DNA of 64,000 bases from Cercis canadensis (taxonomy: Eukaryota; Streptophyta; Magnoliopsida; Fabales; Fabaceae): NCBI GenBank assembly GCA_003255065.1, contig QAOA01003020.1, positions 1-64,000 on the forward strand, given 5' to 3'. Each line of letters starts with the position of its first letter. The stretch's first letter is position 1. Shown here piece by piece: positions 1 to 10,680 of the stretch. The notes beneath the pieces were generated by a model. The model saw only the letters and a program-made list of their open reading frames with translations, searched no databases and was not told the origin of the DNA. The position numbers were made by a program, and so were the translations under genes.

Positions 1-3000
1 TCACCATTCGTTTCTTTACCTTAATCCCTATATTTCCTGACTATAATTTTTTTTTTATTATTAGTGATTGAAATACACCATTACCTTAATCCATATACTT
101 TTATTCTGGGAAGTAATATATTCTATAATTTAGACGAGATAAAATTTAAAAACTTCAACAGAATTCGTATGATAAAAGAATTTTATGGGTTCAGCAATTT
201 TCAGTGCTTGAGTAGCTCCTTTCCTCTTGTTAGTTGTGGATTAAGGTAATGTTGAGACGAGGTAATATTAAAATTTTAATTTACTAAGTAAATATTTTAT
301 CAAAGCTTGCCAAGTTTCATTGTGGTAATACGGACTTCTCTGTACTTGTGATGTGTATAGCAAATGTTATGGGTCCCACAAGTAATTGTGAATGATAGCT
401 AAGTCTAAGAGACTCTCTTACCTAACAAGCTAGTCTTTTGTGTTTGGTTTTTCTCTTGGGCTTAAGACCTATCATTGGTACTTTTCATTGAGAGTTGGTG
501 TAACATAGAAAATGACTATTTGATAAGATCTAAAGTGAAGTCGTTCAAAAGGAAAAAAAAAGGACAATTTAGTGTCGAGAAAAGTTTGGAGTGAGAGCTA
601 TCTATGAGCATTTGACTTTTAATGGGGTGGGTAATGTTATGAGTCCTGCATTAGTTCCACAAACAAGTGTGGAATGATATATAAGTCTAAGAGGCTCTCT
701 CATCTAACAAGTTAGTCTTTTGGGTTGAACTTTTCTCTTGGGCTTGAGACCTAACAACATATAATTCAATAGTAAAAGAAAAAATATAACATCTAATTCT
801 GATTTTCTATATCTGATACGCTTTCCAAATTTTGATATGGCTCGAGGCATCTAATCCATTTGTTTTTAGCAAATTAAAATAATCCATTTCTTTGTTGCCA
901 ATGATTAAAAAAAGCAAAGTATAAATCCCAATGCCGATATGGAATCCATTTTGGAGAAAGGCAGAAAGCTAATATCTTTAGAAGCTATATATTGACGCTC
1001 ATATTTTCAGCCTATTTGGAGTAAATTTTTGTATGAAGCTTGTTTGGAATCATCTTATTTAAGTAATGCAAACATAATTCAAAAGGATTATAAAGTGGCT
1101 AACAAAGGTTGGTTCAATTAGTAAGATCTTTAGTTTGAATATTACTGGTGATTCATTGTTGGTAAGTATTCACAATTTGCATTACGCTCTACCATGGAAC
1201 TGAACTAACTTATATACCTTCTAAATTTTGTATTAAAGATAAAGGATGGTTTTCACTTTTTTTTTAGTCATTAGATAGATAAAATTAAATTTTTAGCTAG
1301 AAATATGAAGGAATAAAATTCGAATAAGGAACCTCAACAATTTTGGAAAACCCCTTAACCAGGTTTTTTCTGTACATCCTTGTGTGGTTAAGCATTTAAG
1401 TGAATTATTATTTTTTCTTCATGAACAAAATGCTTAAAAATCAAAACCAATTAAATCTATCTTTAATTGAATTGGGTGTGCTAAAGACCCGCCAACTAAT
1501 TATTATAAGTCTAAAGAGGTTCTCTTGCCTAACAAACTAGTTTTTTTTTGGGTTGAGTTTTCTTATTGAGCTTGAAACCTAACAACATCTAATTCAATAA
1601 TAAAAGAAAAAAGTATAGCATCTAATTCTGATTTTCTATGTCTTATATGCTTTTTGAATCTCGATCTGGCTCAAGGCATTTAATACATTGGTTTTTAGCA
1701 AATTAAAATAAACCATTTCTTTGTTGGCAATGATTAAAAAACAAAATATAAATCCCAATGCCGATATGGAATCCATTTTGGAGAAAGGCAAAAGTTAATA
1801 TCTTTAGAAGATAATATATTGACGCACAAATTTTCAGCTTGTTTGGAGTGCTAATAATATAGAATTGAATTTATTTTCAAATAAATTTTTGTATGAAGCT
1901 TGTTGGGAATCACCTTAACTTAAGAATTCAATTCATTTATAAATCATTTACTAAGAAGCCAGTTGAGAATCATAGGAAGTAAAATCTTGGCTGCTGCCTA
2001 TAGCTGTTGCCATTTTCTTCAGCTTTGTTAATGGCACTGTTCCTTCTTGTTCCTAGTAAACCTGTTATGACCAATTACTGGATTTAATCAAGAACGTCAA
2101 TAGATAACAAGACAAATGCAATTACACGCAAAGAAAGTGGTTTGATTCGATGTGGACCGAGAGATAAATAAGAGCAACGACAATGACAACAATATAGTAA
2201 TCATAACAAAATCATAATATGAACAGTAATTGTTGAAAAGTATAGTTACAATTGTTACTGCAACAATATCATATCAAATAGCAATTTACTATATTTTTAA
2301 GTATTGCAAACATAGTTTAAAAGAGTTAGAAAGTGGCTAATAAATGTTGGTTCAATTGGTAAGATCTTCTATTCGAATATTAGTGGTGATTTTTTGTTGG
2401 TAGGAATTCACAATTTGTATTGCGCTCTACCATGGAGTTGAACTAACTTATATATATTTGCAATTTTGTTTTCTAGATATCATGTTAGGATTCAGTTTGT
2501 GGAAATAATCTTTGCAACTTTGCAGTTTTGTTATTTAGTGGATATATTTGTGGAAGATAATTAATTTCTTGAATTTTGGAACGCTTGTAGTTTGACAAAC
2601 GATGTTCTTTGGGATATATATTTTCTAGGGAAGATTTGGTGGATTTTTGTCAGCCTATCCATCGTAAGGATAGGGGTGAAACTAAAGTATTCATATAATT
2701 TTTGGCATTAGACAAGCTCACATCTCCAGTAGAAAAGGGCATGTTGCATCCAACCCTCTCCTCTTCGGAATTCGTCCCCCCCACACATGTTATCATTATC
2801 TTTTTTTCTCTTTTACTACTGCTCCCTTTCCCATAGGCACTGAATCTTCAATAATCACTACACATTTGAAAATTTTGGTCTGAAGAAAACGGAGCAATAT
2901 AACTTTTGTAAGTTTTTGAGCAAATCTCTTTTCCCCTGATAGGCTTCAATTCAACATACCCAAAATCCCATGAGTAACTAGTGTCCTTGTTTGAACTCGA

Positions 3001-3420
3001 TGTTTTTTGTAAGATGCAATGAAACACATTCAGGTAACAACCTGTGGTGGCATCAAGCTAAATCTCGCTTAGTTGATGGTCGAGTATTATCTGGAAAAAT
3101 GGGCAAAACTTTCAATGTTATGCAAGTACAAAAATGATAAACCCTTTGCCCGATCGGAGTCACTAATCCAACCTTAAGAGTTTTGAGAACTTCAAGCCTT
3201 GAAGAGCTTTGATCGGAAGCAATTCATAATATGTAAATTAACTGAGCTCAAGTGCATTAAAATTCTGAAATTTTGTAAGATCATAATTCGGCTGAATGAG
3301 GAAAATCAGCATCTTATTACAGAATGAATCCATATAAAAATATCCAACTTCCACTTAACTACTCCATAAAAATATCAATCTTTTGATAGGTCTATATGCA
3401 AACTGAATTTATTTAAATGT
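1..3420. repeat. Array unit segment, first copy
   Basis: This is non-coding spacer of the large tandem array. The first bases recur at 3421 and about 22733 and again from about 22935. The stretch from about 91 recurs at 10681. Bases 2461-2700 match 15673-17040, apart from a transposon present only in the later copy. Bases 3012-3420 match about 22341-22735. No credible gene is visible; the short open frames are AT-rich chance frames. Confidence 0.85.
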
Positions 3421-5679
3421 CACCATTCGTTTCTTACCTTAATCCCTATATTTCTTGACTATAATTTTTTTTTTTTATTATTAGTGACTCAAATACATCA
3501 TTAACTAATTAATCCATATATTTTTAGAAGTAATATATTCTATCATTTAGACGAGCTAATATTGAAAAACTTCAACAGAATTCGTATGACAAAAGAATTT
3601 TATGGTTTCAACAATTTTCAGTGTTTGAGTACTCCTCTTTATTAAGCTAATGTTGAAACGAGGTAATATTAANACTTAATCCATATATTTTTAGAAGTAA
3701 TATATTCTATCATTTAGACGAGCTAATATTGAAAAACTTCAACAGAATTCGTATGATAAAAGAATTTTATGGTTTCAACAATTTTCAGTGTTTGAGTACT
3801 CCTCTTGATTAAGCTAATGTTGAAACGAGGTAATATTAAAATTTTAATTTACTAAGTAAATCTTTTATCAAAGCTTCTCAAGTTTCATTGTGGTAATATG
3901 GACTTCTCTATACATGTGATATGTATAACATTTGTTATGAGTCCCACAAGTAATTGTGAATGGTACCAAGTTTAAGAGGCTTTTTTACCTAACAAGCTAG
4001 TCTTTTGGGTTTGACTCCCTTCTTGGGCTTAAGACCTAATATTGATGCTTTTCATTAAAAGTCGGTGCAACATGGAAAATGGTTACCCAATGCTTGATAA
4101 GGTCTAGAGTGGAGTCGTTGAAAGGGAAAAAGGGCTACTTGATGCCGAGAAGAGTTCCAGGTGAAAGCCATTTAAAGGCGTCTGGCTTCTTGTGGGGTGG
4201 ATAATGTAATGAGTCATACATTAGTCCCAAAAGCAATTGTGGAATGATACATAAGTTTAAAGAGGCTCTCTTCCCTAACAAGCTAGTCTTTTGAGTTGGG
4301 CTCTCCTTTTAGACTTGAGACCTAACAACATCTAATTTAGTAGCAAAAGAAAAAGTATAGCATCTAATTCTGATTTCCTATATCTTATATGCTTTCCGAA
4401 TTTCAATCTAGCTCGAGGCATCTAATCCATTTGTTTAATTCAAAGTCTAAGAGGCTGTCTTCCTTAACAAGCTAGCCTTTTGAGTTTGGCTCTTATCTTG
4501 GACTTGAGACCTAACAGCATCTAATTCAGTAACGAAAGAAAAAGTATAACATGTAATTATAATTTTTTATATCTTATATGCTTTCGGAATTTAGATTTGG
4601 CTCGAGGCATTTAATCCATTTGTTTTTAACAAATTAAAATAATCCATCTCTTTGTTGCTGTTGTCATTTTCTTCACCTTTGTTAATGGCACTGTTCCTTC
4701 TTGTTTCTAGTAAACCAGTTATGACCAATTACTGGATTTAATCAAGAACGGCAATAGATAACAAAACAAATGCAATTAGACACAAAGAAAGTGGTTTGAT
4801 TTCGATGTGGACAGACAGATAAATAAGAGCAACAACAATGACAATAGTAATCATAAGAAAATCGTAATATGAACTGTAATTGTTGAAAAGTATAGTTACA
4901 ATTGTTACTTCAACAATATCATATCAAATAGCAATTTACTATATTTTTAAGTATTGCAAACATATATAGTTTAAAAGAGTTAGAAAGTGGCTAATAAATG
5001 TTGGTTCAATTGGTAAGATCTTCAGTTCAAATATTACTGGTGATTTTTGTTGGTGGGAATTCACAATTTGTATTGCGCCCTACCATGGAGCTGAACTAAC
5101 TTATATATATACCTCCACATTAAAAAAAAAAAAAAAAAAAGAACTTACATGTACACCTCTTAAATTTTTTATTAAAGAGGGAGGGTGGTTAAGCACTTTA
5201 TTTTTTGGTCATTAGATAGAGAGAATTAGATGCACTTTTAGCTAAGAATATGCATGAGTATGGATTCAAGCCAAGAACTTCAACTTTTTGAAAAATCCCT
5301 AAACCAGTTTTTCAGATTATGTGCTTGTGTAGTTAAGCATTTAAGTGAAATATTTTTTCTTCATGAATAAATTGCTTAAAAATTTCAAACCCAATTAAAT
5401 CTTTTACAAATGACCAAAAAAAAAAAATTAAATCTTTTAAAAATTTAAGCACCTAAAAAAAGGTTAAAACTTCAAGATTTAAGAATTGGGTGCTAAACGC
5501 CCACAGAAGAATTATTATAGGCATCTAAAAAGTCATGCTTTTATTGAATATATTCCAGATAATAAAGAATAAAAAAAAATCCCCCACAACTGAGATCGAA
5601 TCTGTTGGGAGAAAGAAATTAACATGCGCTTTCTTTGTAAGCTAAGTTAAAATTCTTTGTAAAACAATTGGTATCTCTC
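3421..5679. repeat. Array unit segment upstream of family copy 1
   Basis: The spacer restarts at 3421 with the same sequence as position 1 and runs into the promoter of the first family gene. The last part (about 4660-5679) is shared with the upstream regions of the copies at 13739, 18549, 20101 and 25150. It contains an A-rich tract near 5120-5140. No gene is seen. Confidence 0.85.
3509..3838. other. Assembly gap (N at 3673) with duplicated flanks
   Basis: The roughly 164 bases before the N are repeated almost exactly after it, differing at only a few bases. This is the pattern expected when two overlapping contig ends are placed side by side without being merged. Confidence 0.85.
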
Positions 5680-5687
5680 TATAAATA
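5680..5687 (+). promoter_or_regulatory. TATA box of family copy 1
   Basis: TATAAATA lies 92 bp upstream of the ATG at 5772. The surrounding core promoter and 5' leader are nearly identical in the copies at 13739, 18549, 20101 and 25150, each with the same 92-bp spacing. Confidence 0.8.
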
Positions 5688-5771
5688 GGGATTCAGAAAG
5701 GTCATTAACTTACATCCAACATAAGAGAAGTCTTTAGTTTACATACAAAACGTTGTTGCTGGTAAAGCAAT

Positions 5772-6515
5772 ATGGGCAACAGCACAAGCAGCGGCCCTCT
5801 GGAGATTGAGAATGATCCACTTTATAAAACATCTAATAGTGCTGGCCAATTTTCTATGGAGAAGTCTATCCGATACAGAGTCGGTAGTAGAACTTGTACT
5901 ATTCGCTTAAGTGCCAACAATAACAACAACCATTTTGACAAGGTAAGTGTTGCGCTGTTTGACTTTTGTGATGGTGATGAAGCTGGAGTTAATGTCTGTG
6001 TTGGCATTGAAAGAGATAGCAATGGTAGCAGGATTGGGTCACAAAAAGTCAAGTACCATGGGGACGTTGCAGCGGATAGCCCTGGTGAGAACAAGGTATA
6101 TCTATCATATGGTTGTCCTCTAAGAGAAGGTCTTATGATCATAGAAAATAGAGAAGAGGCTCTGCTTATTGCACACAACTATTGTTGTATAGAAAGAGCC
6201 CAGTGTCTCACTGTTTTCGTGAATATTCAATGTGATAGACGCACAGGACTTTCGGTTACCCTTCGTGGGCCTTTTGAAGATGCTATAAATCTGCGTACAA
6301 TGCAAGATTTACATTTGCGACGCCTTCGAAGTTTGAAAGAAGGCTCACAGTTTCCCAACAATGCTTTGCAACTTCAATCTGCTTTGAAGGTTCTTCTAGG
6401 TGATAGTAGTACCAGAGGCCTTATTAATAATGTTGGTGGGAGTACTAATGGTAATTATAATGGTTCTGTTATTACTCAAATTTTTAATTGTAAAGGGCAT
6501 AACCCAAGTGCTTAG
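5772..6515 (+). CDS. Unrecognised MGN-family protein, copy 1 (intact)
   Basis: Encodes 247 residues in one exon. I do not recognise the family. The start ATGGGCAACAGC is fixed by the conserved leader and TATA box. Residues 1-7 (MGNSTSS) fit an N-myristoylation site: Gly2, Asn3 and Ser6. There is no signal peptide or membrane segment. The middle (about residues 30-175) alternates hydrophobic and polar residues and looks beta-rich; recurring blocks are RTCTIR, VALFDFCDGDE, VCVGIERDSNGSRIGS, LREGLMIIENRE and VFVNIQCDRRTGLSV. The C-terminal 35 residues are Gly/Asn-rich (GLINNVGGSTNGNYNGSV). Copies at 18549 and 25150 are close paralogues. A cytosolic protein held at a membrane by its N-terminus is an inference only. 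A perfect splice-donor sequence (AAGGTAAGT) lies in the frame near 5940, but the frame reads through it. Confidence 0.85.
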   Translation: MGNSTSSGPLEIENDPLYKTSNSAGQFSMEKSIRYRVGSRTCTIRLSANNNNNHFDKVSVALFDFCDGDEAGVNVCVGIERDSNGSRIGSQKVKYHGDVAADSPGENKVYLSYGCPLREGLMIIENREEALLIAHNYCCIERAQCLTVFVNIQCDRRTGLSVTLRGPFEDAINLRTMQDLHLRRLRSLKEGSQFPNNALQLQSALKVLLGDSSTRGLINNVGGSTNGNYNGSVITQIFNCKGHNPSA

Positions 6516-6862
6516 ATGGTTGAATGTATGAAGTGTATGTAGAATATGGATAGGACTTCCATGCAACAACTGACAGGTGACACTTGGCAAAAAACAATTG
6601 GATGACTGAATTGCTGACTTTCACCTCTAACTGGCTGGTACCATTTTCCTTGTAATTGCATTAAAGCCATAAAGCATTATGTTATTCTAAAATATGCCAT
6701 GTACATGTACTTTGATTAATTACAATCCGATGCCCCACAATTCATTTAACACTCAAAATGAAAGAGAGAACTGCGTCATTTGTGGCTTGAAGACAGAGGT
6801 GGGTGGTGAAGAAATATTGCTGTTTTACACATAGAATCCCGCATTAATTCCCACAGATCAAG

Positions 6863-6893
<31 letters not shown>

Positions 6894-7769
6894 CTTCTAT
6901 ACCTGTTTTGTTCATTTCTTGTAAATTTTGAACACAAAGCAAGAAGCATCAAATAAACATGGCTGAACTTATCATACCCCTGCTAAAACCAGATAATCTT
7001 ACAATACCCGTCTGGGTTTTAATTGCTACAACAACTAAAATTACATATGATCATCTTGTCGGTGAAATTAAACTCTGCATTTGTTTCAGCTACATCATTT
7101 GATGGACGAAGTCCAAATATTAGTTCTGCCATGTTGACTACAAAGGATTCCGAAAAAAAATAAAAGGACAAGTAGCCAATCTTCCCCTTGCCTTCTCCAA
7201 AATCACCTTGCGTGACAAAGGGGGAATTACAATTCTCCACGTAGAAAATCAACCCAGCGATTTAAATTTCAGACAATCGTCATACGATGGAGTGGGAAAT
7301 TAACTCCATCGATTTTAATCACGCAAAGGTTGGCAAGATATTTTTCTTAAGAGTGAACTCGTCTGCTTTGACCGGGGTGATAGACTGCATCAATAAAAGC
7401 AGACAAAATTAATGATTAGGTTTTTCACAGTAATTTTTAATCCAGCATACAGTAATGACAAAAACTAAGTCACTCATTAATTTTTGGCAAAGATTTTTCC
7501 GAATTCGTTCTTGTTCACATTTTATAATAGAATAACTAAACAATCATGTTCTATAACAAATAATTATTTAGAGAAACCAAAATGAAAATCTATTCTAATT
7601 TTTTGTTTCCAATTCTGCTTTTATCATCAATATAATTTTGTTCATAAAAAATATATCATCACTATATTCTTTTTACAACTAAATCATGTTTTAACATTAC
7701 TTGGAATGTAAGAAGCCTTGGTTTCTAAATTTTTTTTCCCACTAATGACATGTTTCTCTGTTACGTAAA
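6516..7769. other. 3' flank of copy 1 and unassigned spacer
   Basis: The first 30 bases or so match the 3' flanks of the other family copies, then the sequence diverges. It contains a (TA)n microsatellite at about 6862-6890. A minus-strand open frame at 7019-7252 has no recognisable domain and may be chance or a gene scrap. Nothing else is supported. Confidence 0.6.
6862..6890. repeat. (TA)n microsatellite
   Basis: An uninterrupted run of about 14 TA units lies in spacer downstream of family copy 1. Confidence 0.9.
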
Positions 7770-9280
7770 ATGTGAACGCAAGTGCACGTGTCGTAATCAA
7801 GTAATAAAGAAGTGAGATAAAGTATCGTCCCACGGAGACTATGGCTATTAAGTACCAAAATTATGCATATTCTAATTTTATCTAGACAATTGATAAGTGA
7901 ATTTTTGATGATAATTGAAATGCAAAATAGTAAACAGAGAATAATTTCTATAAAAGTGAGTAAGAATATGGTGAGAAAATATCTAGGATGTCGATTTCAC
8001 CGTAGCTAGTCTGGATTTTTATCCCTTAATCATTAATCAACAACATTCTTCCAAATTGATAGCCAAGAACCCTAAATCATTCATTAGTCTTTCCCAAGGT
8101 CAAACAAATATATTCCTAAACTACGAATCCACTATATTCCTATGTGGATTGCAAATAGTTTCTGAATTCAATTCGCTTTATGGTTCTTTTTATTAGCTAC
8201 ATAGATCATAAGGGTATATTCCTATCCCTTATGGAATCTATGTTCTTAATCCCTATGGTCCTCTATCACAACTAACTTTCCAGTATCATTGTAATCACCT
8301 GCTCATCTAAATTGATGGCCAGTAAAAAAGAAGCATTAAGTATTGAGATGAAGAATTCAATTTAAGAAGAAGGTCTTTTGATTAATTCATTAGAAGTTAC
8401 AATCCATCCTAAGCTAGGCTACATCTCCACCCTAGATGGTGAAATTAGTTCATAATCAAGGTAGAAAATAAACTCACAACCAGATTACACATCAAAAACA
8501 TAAAAGAGGAAGAATTAAACTCTTAGTGATGCCGATTCGATGTCGAAAGACTCTAATCTTCAAGCTTGAATCCTCTTCTATTCTTGCCTCTTCTCTTAAA
8601 AGTGTGGAACCCTAATTTAGACTTTAAGAGTCCTATTTATAGGCTCTAGGAAGTTTAGGAGAAAAAAGAATTAAATTAAAATAGGATTCCTAGTGAAATT
8701 AGGAAGTTAAAATGTCAAATCACGAGTTGACCGCCGGGGGGCTGCAGCCTTGGGTTTGGGCGCTGCAACACCCTGAAGTTTGCCTGATGGGAGCTGTGGC
8801 GCCTGGTCTAGGGAGCTGAGGCGCCCTTCTTTCTGGATTTCAGTCTCTGTTTGCTGAAGCTAGGGCACTGCGGCGCCTGGTGTAGGGCACTGTGGCGCCC
8901 TCCTTTTCTCGTGCTGGGGCGCTGTGGCGCCTGGTGTAGGGAGCTGCGGCGCCCTTCCTTCTGTTCTCAGTCCAACTTCCTGAACATAGGGCGCTGCGGC
9001 GCCTGTTGTAGGGCGTTGTGGCGCCTTCCTTGCTAAAATTTGATTGGTTACTCACAGCGCCCAATTCCTGCCTTCACTTCCAACTTGCATGATTTTCCTT
9101 CTTTCTTGCACCGAATTTCTCCAAAAAGGCTTCCAAGGTTCCTAAAACATAAACCTACAAAAATGAGACTTAAATCATGAAAACCTATCCTAAAAATACT
9201 CAAGAATAGACAAGAATCAAGCAAGAACAATATGAAATAAACGGTATAAAATTCGCTTATCATTCTCTAATGACAACTAC
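7770..9280. repeat. Repetitive element of uncertain class, possibly a solo LTR
   Basis: The block opens with a stretch rich in TGCACGTG and CGTCCCACGGAGAC, of a type common in dispersed plant repeats. It ends near 9263 with GCTTATCA. A TG...CA boundary could be drawn, which would suit an isolated LTR. I found no matching target duplication, internal coding region or second LTR, so the class stays open. It interrupts the tandem array after family copy 1 and includes the GC-rich minisatellite at 8735-9030. Confidence 0.35.
8735..9030. repeat. GC-rich minisatellite-like repeats
   Basis: About ten imperfect copies of a 15-16 base motif resembling GGGCGCTGCGGCGCC are spaced by short linkers such as TGGTGTA. 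The block is very GC-rich against an AT-rich background. The motif is nearly self-complementary (GGCGC...GCGCC), so each copy could fold into a small hairpin. Open frames run through it on both strands because of composition; none looks like a real gene. Confidence 0.75.
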
Positions 9281-9540
9281 ATTTACCAAAAGTTTTTATC
9301 ATCTCTCCCAAAACCATTGTCTTATCAGATACATAAATAAAACTTCCAATTTTCTTTGACAGTGATGAACGAAAGAGTATTACCTTGTCAAGTATGCATT
9401 ATAGGCCTTGGATTTCATTCTTGGCATAATCAGAGCATTTCTCCATAGAATTTTTGGCAGCTTTCAAGTAAATATTTCCATATCTAACATGTAGAAACAA
9501 AAATCACATCTAGCTTCACAAGGATGTTAATTTGACTTAA

Positions 9541-10680
9541 ACTAATAGATTGCCCCGAGCGATGCACAGCTGGGCTAAGGGGCAGCATAAAATGTAGTTC
9601 ATAATCACTTCTTACTTACAAGATTTCTCATAATCTAATCGTGTGATATCACATCGGTGAAATAACCTCTGGTACTTGATTTGAACTGCTATGACCATGA
9701 TTCTCTGCTAAGGGATCACCACTTCCATGTGTATCTAAAATTAGGTTATAGGACCAGTAAAGAAATAAATAAGTACATCTGCATGCTATATACGTATCTT
9801 TGGAATTTGCAATGCTTTCTTCGGTTGATCTTATAGAACACCTCTCTGTAGACCACGTTCTTTGTTCTCTTTATGGTTGTCCCATCTGAATCTATCGATA
9901 ACACCTTCAGACCACTCCGACTTCTAACTCTTGAGAAAGCTACATAGAGATGTCTGTGACTAAAAATTGGCCTTGGGAGATATAGCGCCACGTGAGAGAG
10001 TGACTGCTATTGAGTCTTATTTATTATCATAGCGAAACATACTTGTACGGGTAATTGTCTCCGTTTTAATTGAAATGGCATTCTTCGGTCAGATGACGTC
10101 AGATTCATTCTTGGGATGAATACATTTTCCCTTGAGCTACCACCTGAAATAATTTTTGCTTCAATCACATAATTTCCAAGTTGTATGATGATCAGCCTTG
10201 TACCATTGCATAGTCCATTACGGATATCAATGTTCCTTAATAACATGTTTGGCACACCAACCTTCAACAATAACTTGTGATTTGGTAGGCCAGACAATGT
10301 GATATTTTTCAGGAATTTGAGTGTGTGGATGATATTCATTCCTTTCCTAAATGATTTGCATGTACTGTCTGCACTTAGAAAAACTTTCTCATCGCCAAGT
10401 ATTAAAGAAATCATATAATCATTTATCTATTTTACAACTTTTATGGTAGGTGCGAGAATAGTTCTTTCCTGACAGTAATTCGGATCATGCATGTTTATCA
10501 CAAATTCGGGATAGGTAGAGTTAACAATATCAACCATTGTTTCATGAAAGCCTTGCACACATAGGTTCTCGGCTATATCAATATATGTTTCACCGTCATT
10601 TAGATCACTTGCATCACCGTTACCAATATTAAGCAGCCACGATGAGAACTCAATCATTTCCAATGGGTCTGCATTTGAAG
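9541..10680 (-). mobile_element. Helitron relic, 3' terminal part
   Basis: The minus strand encodes the C-terminal part of a Helitron RepHel helicase and then ends, toward low coordinates, in a Helitron-like tail. At 9552-9575 there is a hairpin (GCCC..AGC, loop, GCT-GGGC) containing GTGCATCGC, typical of plant Helitron tails, followed on the minus strand by CTATTAGT as the probable terminus. At 10681 the element stops abruptly against array sequence equivalent to about position 91. The 5' two thirds (Rep domain and most helicase motifs) are absent. It is a dead fragment. Confidence 0.75.
9746..10663 (-). pseudogene. Helitron PIF1-like helicase, C-terminal fragment
   Basis: Three open stretches (10663-10427, 10414-10007 and 9991-9746) lie in one minus-strand frame, split by two in-frame stops. 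Read in order they follow the Helitron helicase tail: EFSSWLLNIGNG, then ILAPTIKVVK, SLILGDEKVFLSADS, the LRNIDIRNGLCNGTR block, FAMIINKTQ, and LPRPIFSHRHLYVAFSRV near the end. This order and spacing match the last third of PIF1-type helicases in plant Helitrons. The N-terminal Walker motifs and the Rep nuclease are absent, so it cannot act alone. Confidence 0.85.

Noticed and set aside
5822-6590. Minus-strand open frames over family copy 1, with equivalents over the other copies
   Set aside because: They recur only because the plus-strand gene is conserved, lack the MGN promoter arrangement and show no protein-like pattern of their own.
8735-9030. Possible CRISPR array from evenly spaced short repeats
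   Set aside because: This is plant nuclear DNA, repeats are imperfect and linkers are irregular; minisatellite is the better name.
8840-9263. Open frames on both strands across the GC-rich repeat block
   Set aside because: The translations are simple repeats (RRSAL and CGAWCRAL types) caused by composition, not a gene.
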